From Gnetum montanum (Eukaryota; Streptophyta; Gnetopsida; Gnetales; Gnetaceae), in contig MNCI01022151.1 of the NCBI GenBank assembly GCA_015680685.1, forward strand, positions 364,672 through 428,671: 64,000 nucleotides of DNA. Direction: 5' to 3'. The translations under genes and the position numbers were made by a program. A model generated the notes under the pieces. It had not been told where the DNA came from, did not search any database, and worked only from the letters and a program-made list of their open reading frames with translations. Positions 23,478-35,480 of this stretch are shown piece by piece (within the stretch, counting starts at the first letter, position 1; each line of letters opens with the position of its first letter).

Positions 23478-23500
23478 TTGGCACTATTGTTGGGGACTTA
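23478..23500 (+). promoter_or_regulatory. Primer-binding site of element C
   Basis: TTGGCACTATTGTTGGGGAC follows the LTR end directly. It is a diverged form of the TTGGCACCATTGCCGGGGAC site of element F. Confidence 0.8.
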
Positions 23501-23613
23501 GTTGTTTGTGTGCTAACTAGAACATAGGAAATCATTCACATCATTGGAATGAACCCTTAGGGTTGGTTGAGAAAATAATAAACAAGAATAAATTACACAT
23601 TGAACAGACAAGT

Positions 23614-24412
23614 ATGTCTCCTTCATATGAAAGCGCCTCACTGCCTAGGTCTGAAACAGGAAACAATCAGCGGCATAATACACATGACATTGATCTGCCA
23701 GTCCCTCAACAAGTTAGAGTGGTATATATTCATCATGATGAGTATATACTAGACTTCACCTTTATCCTCCATCAAGATGAACAACTGCATTGGCGAGAAT
23801 TATAAGGTAACATAGTGCTACCTCTTGATCGTTCAGTCCCAAGCATGCTTCTTCGTTCTCTCACACAAATTGGCATGCTGCACTTACATGCAGAGTACAT
23901 TGTGCAAGACTATGACTTGAGAGAGTACCATCCCACAGAGGCACAATGTTAAAGGGACTTACAATAGGAGAGACATCATAAGTCTTTGAAGGGTACGGGA
24001 TCCCAAGATGCCCCACATGTCTTAAGTGAAAATGAATGTGGTGAACCTACCTCAGGTAGTCGTCCACACAATGATGTTCCTCCCCTTGACTTTGGCCAAG
24101 GGGTTGTGTATCAGAACCTTTATTCCACTATTCATAACCTAGGTTCTAATACCCACCAGCCCAAAGGGTTCAAAAAAGGGACACAAACTCATGATAAAGG
24201 TGGACATTCTAATCGTAATCGCGATCGAGGCCAAGACCATAGAAGAGAAGGTAGTAGACACTATCATGATGATGGTTCTCCTTCTTCTTCACCTTCATCA
24301 TCTCCTTCACCATCTCCTTCAATATCCGAACATGGTCATAAAGAAAAAGACCATGGGGATAAAGGTAGGCAAAGTGGAAGTCATAGAAAAAACAACTAGG
24401 AAAGGGGACGAG
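23614..24412 (+). pseudogene. gag of element C, N-terminal part
   Basis: Starts at ATG 23614 (MSPSYESASLPRSE). Conserved words shared with element B are VVYIHHDEYILDFTFILHQDE and REYHPTEAQ. It ends in a low-complexity hinge rich in His, Asp, Lys, Ser and Pro (about 24190-24400), probably disordered. Stops occur near 23803, 23950, 23969 and 24397, two or more of them TAG where Gln fits. The frame runs into the insertion site of element D at 24412. Removing D and one ACGAG copy restores the same frame into 41618 onward. Confidence 0.8.
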
Positions 24413-25891
24413 TGAAACACCACAAAATTCTGAGCTTAGTACTTTTCCAACAAGAATCAAGCTAAGTCATGATGTTCCCCGGCATGACTAAAGCTTGAGG
24501 GGCCCACAGAAAGCTTCAAGCAGAGTCGAACTCAACGAGGAGCAGTTCCTTGGGACCCGCCGACGACCACGACAACATCTGCTATCAAACATGGCAACTT
24601 CGGAGCTCAAAATACTTAATCATCACTAAGTATGCATTCTCAGCATATACGCCCAACGTATATGCCCAAGTATGCATTCACAGCATATACGCCCAAGTAT
24701 ACGCCCGGCATGCAATCCCCAAAGATGGCATGGAAGCAGCGCTTCAGAGCAAGATTTGGTACAAGGTATCAACTCACACAAACAGAGCAATCATCAGGTG
24801 TTGACATCATGCATACTAGAGTCCATACGCTGAGCATGCACATCCTGCACACCCAGCATATATGCCCAGCATATACGCCCAGCAGATACAGCATATATGC
24901 CCAGCATGCATCTACAGCTTATACACCCAGCATGTATGCCCGACATATAGAAAGTGCGTGACCAGTGTGCAGCCCAATGTAAACCAATCCAAGCTCTCCA
25001 GAGTTGTGTCAGATCAAGGTCAACCAAGCTGAAGATCTACAGGCAGCATCCTCATGGCATCCGAATTCAAATTCGAAGGACGACTGATTTCTTTTGTTCC
25101 ATCAAGTCTGTACGTCGAGGTCAGCACATATACGCTTGTGTATAGTAGTATACGCCGGTGTACAGCAGTATACGATGGCGTGCGACATGTTGTACACTTG
25201 TAAAATTTCATTCTTTTGCACTCGGTCAATGCGCCACATGTCATCCAACCTGAAAGTACAGCACCCCACAACCAATCATCCCCTCTTGGACCCGCACCTA
25301 ACGTCAAAACTCGTATAAAAACCCCAATTTTTTACTAGACAAGGGTTGGTAATTTTTGAGCAAAAACCAGAGAAAAACAAAGAACCAAAGACGCTGAGAA
25401 ACCAGAGCAAAAACCCTGTACGTTGGATCTCAACCCTACACGCTAAGCATACAGCCTTTACGCTGTGCCTACAGTTGAACCTAGCACACAGTCATCCCTG
25501 CATCCACCGGGGCTATTCGTCCGCCTTGTGTCAAAGTCACAACTGCGTTAGACCGGTGCATTGTAACTCTCATTTCGCAATAATATTGCTACATTTCTTT
25601 GCTAAAATCTATTACAGTTTTTCATTCATTGTTGCATGTTTACTGTTTACATTCTTGTACGTTTACGCTCTGTCTTACATTTGTTATGCCATTTACATAT
25701 AACCCAGCGTACAGTATATCGGTGTACGTTCGGGAAAATCCTTGCCTGATCTGCGTGCGGACCACTGAAGGAACTCTGCCTTCGTTAATTCCAGCTCGCC
25801 CTCAAGCGAAGGTAGGGTCTTCTGTGTGTGTCCAAAGATCTCTAGGTTTCTGTTTCATTCTAGCCAGAGACCGATGATTTCGAACGGTACA
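24413..25891 (+). mobile_element. 5' LTR of element D (1,479 bp)
   Basis: TGAAACACC...CGAACGGTACA. U3 (about 24630-24950) is packed with variants of 'gcatatacgccca'. A CCAAT word lies at 25272-25276 and a TATA box TATAAAAA at 25314-25321. The LTR pair differs by roughly one base in ten in the part compared by eye, so the insertion is not recent. Confidence 0.92.
25314..25321 (+). promoter_or_regulatory. TATA box of element D 5' LTR
   Basis: TCGTATAAAAACCCC, with CCAATCATCC about 40 bases upstream. The same arrangement is kept in the 3' LTR (TATAAAAA at 40967-40974). It is the likely promoter for the sense genomic RNA. Confidence 0.7.
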
Positions 25892-25896
25892 GAAAA

Positions 25897-25915
25897 TGGC
25901 GCTAGAAGGAGGGCC
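25897..25915 (+). promoter_or_regulatory. Primer-binding site of element D
   Basis: TGGCGCTAGAAGGAGGGCC begins five bases after the LTR end. It differs from the TTGGCACC-type site of the other elements here, in line with a different lineage. Confidence 0.75.
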
Positions 25916-26019
25916 TAAAATTGCTTAAAACTTACTGTGCTCTCATACCCAGATCTTCTCAGACTCATACCGCGTCGACCCTAAACCTAGTTCTGAAATC
26001 CTTGGATCGGCATCTTGTT

Positions 26020-26415
26020 CTACAAAATTCCCAGCGTCTATGCTGCTGAGTTTACGCTGTACGCTGTAGACTCTCTCTACGCTACTGAGTTTATGCTGTA
26101 TGCTGTACGCTGTAGACTCTCTTTATGCTGCTGAGTATACGCTGTATGCTCTATGTTGTAGACTCCGTCTACGCTACTGAGTATATGTTGTACCCTTTAC
26201 GCTGTAGACTCCTTCTACCCTACTGAGTATACATTGTACCCTCTACGTTGTAGACTCTGTCTACGCTGCTGAGTATACGCTATATGCTCTACGCTGTAGA
26301 CTCCATCTACGCTGCTGAGTATACGCTGTACGCTCTACGCTCTAGACTCTGTCTATGCTAGTCAATATATGCTGTACACTCTATGCTGTAGACTCCGTCT
26401 ACGCTACTCAGCAGA
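26020..26415. repeat. 46-bp tandem array in the 5' leader of element D
   Basis: The word 'gtagactc' or a variant recurs at 26066, 26112, 26158, 26204, 26250, 26296, 26342 and 26388, exactly 46 bases apart. Each unit holds 'ctacgctgctgagtatacgc', 'tgtacgctctacgct' and 'gtagactcc'. It lies between primer site and gag. Confidence 0.93.
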
Positions 26416-26562
26416 CCTAGACACTATCATTATACACTGGTAGTTGAAGCGTATATGCTGAGACCCAATCTATATGCTATACGCAGCGAACGTAGGTGTA
26501 CGTTGTATTGAGTATACCAGTTTCGTATCCCTTCCACCGTGTCGTATTCACAACCATTCATC

Positions 26563-29500
26563 ATGAACACTGCAAACTCCGACGCTGCAACCAAGCCATT
26601 CACAGACATTGTGGGCACCATGGTCGTTCAACAACCCGTAGTACAACCCATAGTGGGGCCTCGCCGATCTCTCAGATTGCAAGGGAGGAACCCATCATTT
26701 AACATTATAACTCAGGACCAATACAATTTCATATGCGTAAAAATACAAGCTGGCCTAGCCGTAGACCAAACCGAAATGGAGGTTAAGAGACAATATGAAC
26801 TCTTCCATAGGGGAGGACATGAGTTCATCCCTTCCCCGTATGATATCATCTCTCTCCCAAAGCATTACTCTGAGCTCATCTCACAACTCCTCCTGCAAAG
26901 GAGCCAGTCTCTAGATCAGCCTGTGGTAAATCCTCAATTGGAAGAGGAGGATGACTTCGTAGCCCAATTCGAGCATGAACATTCTTACCATACTCTTAGT
27001 CCACAAACCTATGCCAACCCGTTGTTTCATCCACCCACAGCATAAATTACATCCCTTCAACCATTTAAATTCACCCAAGCACAAATACCTCAACAAGAAT
27101 CATCCACACTTGTTCATATTCCTCCTGTAATCGACCCGCAACTCAACACACTTCCCCTTACTATTCCCCCCATTGCAACAGTAGCCCCATTCTCGCAAGT
27201 ACAACCTCCTCAAAATAATGTAGGAGCAACCTTCCCACCCCGAGTGCTCGGGATGCCGCATGTGATACCAGCTTCTATGTCCATTCATTATATTCCTCAG
27301 ATTCAAACCCAAGGAGCCCCTTTCACTGCTGTAACTCAACCAGTTCATAGTGCATCTATACAAAGCGTGACTGGCCAATGGGCAGCGATTGGTATTCAAC
27401 CGCATCAATTCGCCCACTATAACATACCACCTCACATAGTTCTACCAGCTAACATCGCTCAAGGACAACCACAACAACAACAACCCCTTGCCTACAATAT
27501 GCCACCCCTAGTACCACCGACCACAAATATTCCACAAGTGCAGCCTCCCACTACACAACTTTCTTCTTTCCAGCCCACTGTCCAACAATCTAACCTGTAT
27601 ACTATACAAAATCCTCAACCTACTATCTCACCGAGTGCTTAAGACTGGGCTGATGCTAAAAAACTAATGCAGGAACTAACTGAGGAGGTCAAACGCCTCA
27701 AGACAGTTGCCGACAGAGAGCTCAAGGTAGTGGACTTCTATCACAATGACCCTATCAGCTCTTCGGTTCTGCCTCTAACATTAGCCAAAGGTGTATCTTT
27801 ACCCATGCTGACTAAATACAATGGGGAGATAGACCCCAGTGCCCATATCATAACATTTAGACTAGAATGTGCGCTACTTCACGCATGGCCACATGCCATT
27901 CTATGAGTGTTCCCCATGTCCCTTATCGGGAGAGCATTTGATTGGTACCGGGCCTTGCCACGAAGCTCAATATCTTCTCTGGAAGATTTATTACACCAAT
28001 TCATTACCAGGTTCAAGTATAACTTGAAGCCTGAAGCAACACTGGACAACCTCATACAAGTTAAACAGGCACCTCTTAAACCTGTCCAAAAATTCATTCA
28101 ACGGTGGAGTGCTGCTCTCAATGAGCTCCACGAGCTGATCCCAGAGACGTATCTCCTCACCATCCTAAAAGGGGCCGTCAACGATTTTGTCAAATTCAAA
28201 CTATATTATCTCAATACACACACTCTGAGTCAAGCATTTGTATAGATCAAGAACATAGAGGAGGCGACCCAAAACAGCCACGATCATGCATATTCAGCCT
28301 TTAAGAATCAACATAGTAAGAAAGATAAAGAAAAGGTTAAAACAACTATAGCGGCAGTAGTAGAAACACAACAAGCGAATGTGGGACAACAAAGCAAATA
28401 GCTTGCTGCCCCTTCTAATTATGCCAAACCCACTCCTGTGACGACACCTGAATCATCGGCATCACAAAACCCAACATCGGGTCGTACGAGAAACTTCGAG
28501 AGGAAGGACCCCTCCCAATACATGCCACTACCCATGAAGCCATCGTAACTATTCAACCAACTCTTGAAAGCAGGACTGATGAAACATAAGCAGTTGTTCC
28601 CTGTAGCGATCCAAAGGCATGACTGGTTCTGTCAACTGGTTCAGAACCCAAACCTGGCAACGCCTGATGAGCCCTCGATTCCAAAAGGCTTTAGGATGGA
28701 TCGTTTTTGCGATTATCATCAGTGTAATGGGCATGGCATGGACTATTGTTTCACCTTGAAACAAGATATCCAACGGATGATAGATGGAGGTCAAATCACT
28801 TTTGATGAAGCTAACCTGGTCCAACCACAGAACCAGGCCATGGGTGTATATAAAGATCCTCTAAATACTAAAGAAGCACCATATGTAATTAATACCATCT
28901 ACTTCGATAATGAACCAGAAATACCTAGCATTAACATCGTATACTCTGATCATGAGCAGCAAATATCTAAGAAACCCTTTGTAGTGCATATTCCTCCCCC
29001 TATACAAACATCGGTGCCTCAACCATCATACTCCCCACAAAAACCTTATGTCATTTGAACACCCCCCGCCACAACAAATTTTAGCACACCAACATCTGAA
29101 AAACCATACGTGGTGCGCGTATCTCCTGCCACTACTGCCACAAACATACAACCACCTCCTATTCGGCCTGCCCCCCATGTAGTCTGAGTACCACTTACGG
29201 TCGCAACTACGGAGGTACAACCTCCAGCTAGGCCAACCCCATATGTTGTTAGGATACCCAAACGTCCTGATGACTACCAATCCTTCACTCCGCAAACACA
29301 GAATAAACTGATCCCCTATGTCATCAAAATGCCTAGCCAGCCTGACACTCAACTGCATGCAACCGCCCAACCGCAATCCTGCCCTAATCCATACGTTGTA
29401 CAAGTTCCAAAACAACTTGAGGTTCCGAAACCAACTATACCCCTATGCCACACACGAGAACGCCTAGCAGACAAGCTTACACGCGAACGCTTGGAGAAGG

Positions 29501-30060
29501 AGTGCCAACGACTAGCCTTAGGACCTCCCAAACCTACCCCGCTAAATGTAATACCCATGACATCATCTAACAATAAACCAAACATAGGCTATGAGGGTGA
29601 ATCATCTAGAGAACATGATGCGCCCAAATCAATGATTCTGGGTAAAGATGACAAACCAATTATGCACGAAATAAAATTGTTGGGCCCAATGGACGAAATC
29701 ACTGCCGACAAATGTATGCCCAATAGTAGAGATCTAGCAACAGCTCTAACACAAGTCACGCAAGCACTTAAACAAAAAAACACTTCATTGAGCTTATACG
29801 ACCTGGTGTTAACATCTCAAACTCATCGCGAAGCTCTAGTGCGCATGTTAACTTCCATCCCAGTAAGCAAAGACTTACTTCCAAATGAACCTTCAATTCA
29901 TGCGGTAATGTACTCGCCTCGAGGGTTAACTCCCAAGCCATTAAGTTTCCACAATGATAACATCAAAGTGGATGAGAAAATGGGAGAAGTAACAACTGCA
30001 CCTATGTTCATAACAATACGGATAAATCAATTCAAGATACATAGGGGTGCATGTAGATGA
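26563..30060 (+). pseudogene. gag (plus linker to protease) of element D
   Basis: Starts at ATG 26563 (MNTANSDAATKPF); one frame reaches 30060. It has a Gln/Pro-rich N-terminal region (to about 27640). The retrotransposon gag capsid domain (about 27700-28245) has words LIGRAFDWYRALPRSSI, FITRFKYNLKP and QRWSAALNEL. A Cys/His motif CDYHQCNGHGMDYC then FTLKQDIQRMID (about 28708-28780) is characteristic of Tat gag. After that come repeats of PYVV(R/Q)VP-type, a basic TRERLEKECQRL stretch and a linker. In-frame stops near 27045, 27642, 27906, 28245, 28400, 28548, 29058 and 29187 are mostly single C-to-T type changes. The protein forms the virus-like particle. Confidence 0.82.
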
Positions 30061-30763
30061 TGGAGCCACTACAAATGTAGTACCCTATCCCATCGTCGAA
30101 CAATTAGGGCTTACAGAGTTCATCAGACCAACCGCCACCACGTGTTTGAAGTCGTTCAGTGGATCACATGTAATAGTCAAAGGCACCGTGACTTTAGACT
30201 TTATAGCAGGGGATCAATTCCCCACATCTGCCAAATTTGTGGTCATCGATGAAATGCCAGGGTTCAATTTAATATTGGGAAGGCCCTGGTTAGCCCAATT
30301 GAAAGCAGTATCTTACCCCATACACCAAGAGATTGACCTGCCTTACAAAGGCGGTGAAATCATTATACACGGGGAGGCTGCCACATCTACCATTTCATTG
30401 CATACAGACATAGATCAAGGCTTAGAGGTTAAGCTCGAAGAGCCTACACAAGATGATACAAATGAACAACAACCAGTAGGTGATAATCTCTTAGACACGA
30501 AGGAAAATTTACCCAAAACAGAAATACCTGGGCTTGAAATCGTACATACACAACCTCACTTAGAAACTACAATTGATACAGAAACCATGATACATGAAGA
30601 AGTGCTGGAAAGCACCAACGCGGGAACTATCCCATCAGATGTCCCTTGGGCTAAATTACCACTCAACGTGATCAGCGAAGGAGACGCTGAATATAGAATC
30701 ATACCCGTTAACGCTACTCCTAACGTTAAAATGAGAAAAATAAAAAAACTACTAAACCAATAA
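30047..30763 (+). pseudogene. Aspartic protease domain of element D
   Basis: Begins VDDGATTNVVP, the active-site triad region (D-x-G-A type), followed by GTVTLDFIAGDQF, FVVIDEMPGFNLILGRPW (the conserved I-L-G-R-P-W end of retropepsins) and a Glu-rich tail to a TAA at 30761-30763. It is one frame away from gag; the change falls in a GGGG run near 30040-30045 and may be a mutation. In Tat elements RT follows here. In this one the frame ends, and no RT follows. Confidence 0.8.
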
Positions 30764-31311
30764 ATGACATTCAAGTCCGGAATGAAGTTAAACTATCATG
30801 TCCGCAACGACCTAAAACTAGCCACGATCAGAAATGGTCGGTCTACCAAGAGAAATCCACCCGTGCCTCTCGAAACTTCCCTTGCCTACGCATGGCCCGA
30901 AATGGCCTTAAACTAGTGCATGTGGCCCGAAATGGCCTTAAACTAGATCCTCTACCTACCCTTTGTTTTTCTCCCAAATTCCAGTTCATTGTTCAAATTT
31001 ACACTTGCATTGTCATGTTGTCAATAACAATCTTTGCAATTATCCTTCGCTTATAATTACATTCCTACTTATACTTACATTCGTGTGCTACACTTAAACT
31101 ACAAAAACAAACCAAAACATTTTACATTGCTGTGTCGTGTTTACATTTAAACTCAAAATCCACTACAAAAAAAATATATGTAGAAATATATATATATACA
31201 GTTAGACAAGTACAAGAGTTAACTGATTCTATTCATCCATTCAATACAACTCAAAACATTCAATTTATGACTCACGTAAAAATGTGAGCCCGAATAATTT
31301 CAAAGCAAAAA
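30764..31311. other. Spacer between protease and antisense gene, with two TTAAACT units
   Basis: Contains 'atggcccgaaatggcctt' plus 'aaactag' twice (about 30893-30945), a T-rich stretch and 'tatatatatata' near 31187-31198. On the - strand this would be the 3' UTR of the antisense gene. No RT motif is seen in any frame. Confidence 0.5.
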
Positions 31312-31508
31312 CTAAACATCAGGGACGGGAGGGTTGTCCCCTTTAGACCTGCCGGCATCATGGGTTCCTACTCCACTGGGGCTAGCTTCTTGAACGTCGT
31401 TGTCGCCTCGACCATATAAAATGCAAAAGAAACAGTCAACACAAGAAAAAAAGAGAAAACTCCCAAACATTACTCAATGAACGAATTTCCTAGCAACAAA
31501 ATGCTTAC

Positions 31509-32293
31509 CGTAGGGGACCCCCCTAAACCGAATTTCAGTCAACGGAGAATTTCTTCCTCTAAGATGCTAGCCCAATTAGTCCCATCAAGGCCTAGATCGA
31601 CATTTGCCAAGGCCTTCCCCTTGTTAATAGCTGACCATGTAGGACATTTCAAGGGGAATTCACCCACAGAGACCTCCCCAGAAGCGATCGTAATTACCCT
31701 TATAGGCGATTCCATCTCAACAGTTGTATTCTTTGCAAAGGTATCAAACGTAGAGCGTAGACCCAGACCCTCTACAAACATTTCAAGCTGACGCTTTTCT
31801 ATGGATACTTCCTTCAATGATTTCTTGTAATGGTGCTTGTGGTTCTTCTCATCTTGACCCCACTTACGCACCTTGGAAGCGAAAGCCTTCCAATCCTGGC
31901 ACTTGAGGTTCAGTAGATCTACCTGGGCCTTACGCTTTGCTAGTTTTCGAGTCAGTGATGCGTGGCGATTGAGCAAGTTCCAATATCTAGTATAAGTGAT
32001 CTCAAAAGTTCTCCAAGAATGATCACCTGATTGCCTAGCTGAGGCAAACTCATACTGAGCCTTGAGATCATCGCGTTCAACTGATAACTCAGAAACTTCT
32101 TTTTCCTTTGCCTGGATTTGCAACCATAACTGTTCAATGGAACGCCTACAGGTCCAAAGTGATTTGGCGTTATGTACAAGACCTTCAACCACCTTGTCAT
32201 AGACCAGCCTTGGTATCTGCTTAACTTCTGGGGGTAGTGCAGGCAAACTTTCAATGCTAATGGTCTCAGATGGATCCCACTTTAGCTTGGCTC
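31509..32293 (-). pseudogene. Antisense exon 7: coiled-coil C-terminal part
   Basis: About 260 codons open without interruption until a TGA at 31539-31541 (Arg codon CGA expected). Begins GAKLKWDPSETIS. The heptad-rich centre has SIEQLWLQIQAKEKEVSEL and SVERDDLKAQYEF, then RKLAKRKAQVDLLNLKCQDW and KKSLKEVSIEKRQLEMFVEG. Soluble, no membrane segment. The donor GTAAGC at 31508 leads to a short last exon (31406-31312) ending PPVPDV and a TAG. Confidence 0.65.
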
Positions 32294-32384
32294 CTATGCA
32301 CACAAAAAGAACGGGCATTAAACATTAGATGATAAAAAAGGGGTGTGAAACTCGAAAGCTGCAAAAGGCTCGAAACATTTGTAC

Positions 32385-32908
32385 CTATCTTAGGATGAGC
32401 TTCCTGAATACATTCGACCACCTCATCGATGATACTGGTCACGAAATCCATTTTACTTGACATCTCGGTCCAAGAAAATGGTCTACAAGGTGGACTAGCC
32501 TCAGGGGGCATTTCAGGGGGAACCACCTTCATAGGCACTTCCAACCACATCGTAGGAATTATCCTACCTTCGTCTGAAAGGGATAAAAACATTAAAGTAA
32601 AACACCATAGAAACAATGATTCACCAAGCAACACAATAAAACAAAAGGAAACATACCGTCTTCTCTGACCCCTTCCAAGTTTGGAGGGTCACCAAGGTCC
32701 AATCTTCCCTTAAGGAAGCTATTGAACATTTCATCAACACGACCCTGGTCATCCACCAGTTCTGTCTCCGTGGTGTTTTCTGCTAGCTCTTTCTTCCCTT
32801 CTACCTGATCTTTTCTGACCTCTTCCTCCTCAATTATTAAGTCCATTGTAGCTTCCTCCTCCTCGATGATGGTCTCTAACTCCTGTCTCCTCACTTCCCG
32901 AGTCAAGT
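32385..32908 (-). pseudogene. Antisense exons 5 and 6: acidic linker
   Basis: Exon 5 (32908-32657) is highly acidic, with LETIIEEEEATMDLIIEEEE, and ends PPNLEGVREDG. Exon 6 (32573-32385) has a Pro-rich stretch (VPPEMPPEASPPC) and FVTSIIDEVVECIQEAH. Acceptors GCCTTCAG and CCCTTTCAG and donors GTATGTTT and GTACAAAT delimit them, all phase 1. No domain is recognised. Confidence 0.6.
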
Positions 32909-32998
32909 CTGAAGGCATTAGTCTCATGTAAGCAGTCAAAATGAAAAATATGAATAAGACGAAAAGGACAATGCAATAAGTGCGCCAAGCTTACTTAC

Positions 32999-34045
32999 CT
33001 CGAATAGGCATTTTGAACCGTATTCGCTTCACCCTTGGCTCTTCCACATTTGAGGCCACCTCTTTTGAGCGTTCACGCTTTGGGAGCTTCGACTTGGCTT
33101 TCCCGATGGGCTCCTTGATGACATGTTCAGCTCTCTTTGTAGTATAGGGCACATCATTTGGTTCCAACCCCACACTGTCACATGTATGGATTGAAGTACT
33201 AGATGACCCTTCTGTCATGATGGACACAGATTCATCAATCCCTTCAGGTGCATCTTGGGGCTCGGCTGTCTCGAACAAATGATTAATCCACGAGCGAGAT
33301 AATTGAGTATGATCTCGTAGAACATATTTATTATCCGCACGAACCACTAAAAACTCGGCCAAGCGACATAGATAGCCTGTGAAGAATGAAAATGTAAAAT
33401 GGGACTACACCTCAACGTTTGAACGCAATTGCACTATCTCCTTATGAAGGCCCGACAACAAAAATTGAGCCCAATTATAACGCATCCTGGTTTCTAAAAT
33501 GGTTCGCATGATGCGAATAACTTCCACCCCAAGACTCCTCACCTGGGACAGGGATTTAGGAAACACCTGTGCCCGAAACAGGGGATATAATTCATTAACT
33601 TCCACCACCTTCGACGTCCCCTGCATAGAGAATCCCTTGGAGCCCTTAACAATGCCCAACTAGTCTTCTAGCTCACGCACCATATGAAGCTCTTTCTGCG
33701 TCCTGTCCAAAACCACATTTACGCCATCTGTCGGTACACCGAATAGGTCTGAAAAGAACTCGGCTGACAGATGGAAAACTATTTTGACACCCTTAATATG
33801 GGTGTTGTAGTAGGAGATAGACTTGTCGAATGAATCAACAATCTCGATCATTTTAGCTATGGACACATCAGGGTTCAGGGTTGTAAATAACTCCATGAGG
33901 TCGGTGTCATCCAAGCAACGGACAATAGACAGCGGGGCATTGGTGTTCAACCACTGCTATGCCTTACTGATCTCCCCAAACTTTATTGACAGGGTACTTT
34001 CAGTTCACCCTATCGTAACAGGGTCCCCGCTGGGGGGGACATTAA
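32999..34045 (-). pseudogene. Antisense exon 4: transposon-ORF-like domain
   Basis: About 349 codons. It has a globular part with WLNTNAPLSIVRCLD, HIKGVKIVFHLSAEFFSDLF and GVPTDG, then RYNWAQFLLSGLH and a stretch ending TGYLCRLAEFLVV. It then turns into a Ser/Thr/Asp linker and a basic end (SKLPKRERSKEV, RVKRIRFKMPIRG). The words resemble those of the element A downstream ORF (VDIGGVSVDFSAKAIS and ...LIKKLCQHARIL). Stops at four places (TGA near 34003; TAG near 33961, 33658 and 33402) replace Arg or Gln. The Lys/Arg-rich end could be a nuclear localisation signal. Confidence 0.6.
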
Positions 34046-34482
34046 CTGTAAACACAATTTGAAACCATCACATCAGTATGACCACCAGCGGTCAAACAAA
34101 CACACAAAGGCATCTAGGAAATGTCATCACTTACCTTCAGTTGTGGACTTCAAGGTGCTAGAACCCAAGTCAGCATCACGAGGGAAAATTGGTCCATTAC
34201 GTGACCAATCTCCATGCAGCCACCCACGAGCTATGCAATGTGCAAACACCCTGGAAAATTGCTTATGAAAATGCACAATGTCACCCTTGGTCTAAGCCAA
34301 TACAGCTCCGCACAGGGTGGGACCTGCCATGAAGGTATCTAGAGTGGTATGAGCCAATGCAAGCCCATTATCATCGATGCATATCCCATCTTTGTCAATT
34401 TGGGGCCTACAAAAGGACGATCGTCAGAACAGGAGCAAACACTAAACGACAAAAATAGAAATGACGAACTAAAGGATCTTAC

Positions 34483-34932
34483 CTCTCTACTCTGTACACC
34501 ATGCCAGGAGGGTTCTAGAATAATGTGTGCACACGAGCAGCCAAAAAAAAAGTGTTATTGAGGTAGTCAAGCCCTCGTGGGAATAGGTCCCACACATGCG
34601 ATAATGGACGAGTGGATCTGGGCCCTTCAGAGGGACCTTCCTCAATCACAAGAGGTTCCTCGTCAATGTCAATCATGAAGACCATGATGCCATTTGAGGA
34701 TCCTGGCAAGATCGCTTCAAGCACGCTTCGCGCCACTTGTTCACTTAGGTGGGACCAAATCACTACCTTGAATTTGTCTAGGATGAAAGCAAGGAATTCA
34801 TAGGCCCCTTCCCTGAACCATACCTCATTGTTATCAACGGTCAGATCATGGGTAGGTTCATCAGTTTCAAGGGGCCCGAACCATGCCAACACGCCAACCA
34901 ACTCAACCACTAGTAGGAAAGGTTCAGGATCC
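34483..34932 (-). pseudogene. Antisense exon 2: degenerate FCP1/SCP-like HAD phosphatase domain
   Basis: The word order follows the FCP1/NLI-interacting-factor (SCP-like) phosphatases of plants. First LLVVELVGVLAWFG stands where the catalytic D-x-D-x-(T/V/L) box should be. Next come FREGAYEFLAFILDKF and KVVIWS (the second HAD motif region), and then LDYLNNTFFLAARVHTLF and NPPG, which parallel the usual N-T-L-L-x-D-D-S-P...N-P-P-G. The first Asp is Glu, the second is Val, and the later D-D is A-A. Fold words are kept but catalysis is not expected. A TAG lies just before NPPG. The donor GTAAGATC follows at 34482. Confidence 0.72.
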
Positions 34933-34989
34933 CTACAAATAATCAAAGTGCCATGATAAATCAACTATATACCAAAATGAAATATAGAA

Positions 34990-35480
34990 ACGACATTCCA
35001 TGTTGAAGAAAAATACAGACTATTTACTCTCGGTGTATATGCTATCAACAAAACATTTACACTTAGCGTATACACTATCAACAAACTGTTTACACTCAAC
35101 GTATACGCTATCAACAAAATGTTTTCAACAAACTGTTTACACTCGGTGCATACGCTACCTGAAAAGAAAAAATCGTTTACGCTTAGTGTATATGCTGTGA
35201 AAACAATCTACGATATACGCTGCCTGAAAAGAAAAAACTGTTTACGCTTAGCGTATACGCCGTGAAAATAGTCTACGCTATAGGCTGTGAAAACCGTCTA
35301 CGCTATACGCTGTGGAAATCGTCTACGCCATACACTGTGGAAACCTTCTACGCTTAGCGTACAGACCCTCTACGCTATACAAACCCTCTACGCTGCGGAC
35401 CTACACTCAGTGTACAGGCCCTTTATGCTACCAAAACTGTCTATGTTGCCGAGACTATGTACACCAGATAACAAGTACAG
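34990..35480. repeat. TACGCT-type repeats in antisense intron 1
   Basis: Irregular tandem units: left half 'tatcaacaaactgtttacactc', middle 'gcctgaaaagaaaaaa' with 'tttacgcttagcgtatac', right half 'ctacgctatacgctgtggaaa'. They share the core words tacgct and gtatac with the 5' leader array and the LTR U3. Confidence 0.8.

Noticed and set aside
24550-25307. Several open frames in the element D 5' LTR, repeated at 40488-40971
   Set aside because: They occur in both LTRs because the LTRs are duplicates. They follow the tatacgccca repeats and have no protein features.
31477-32668. Sense-strand open frames over the antisense gene (31477-31791, 32429-32668)
   Set aside because: They fall opposite antisense exons with clear coding pattern and splice sites, and show no domain. 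They are shadows.
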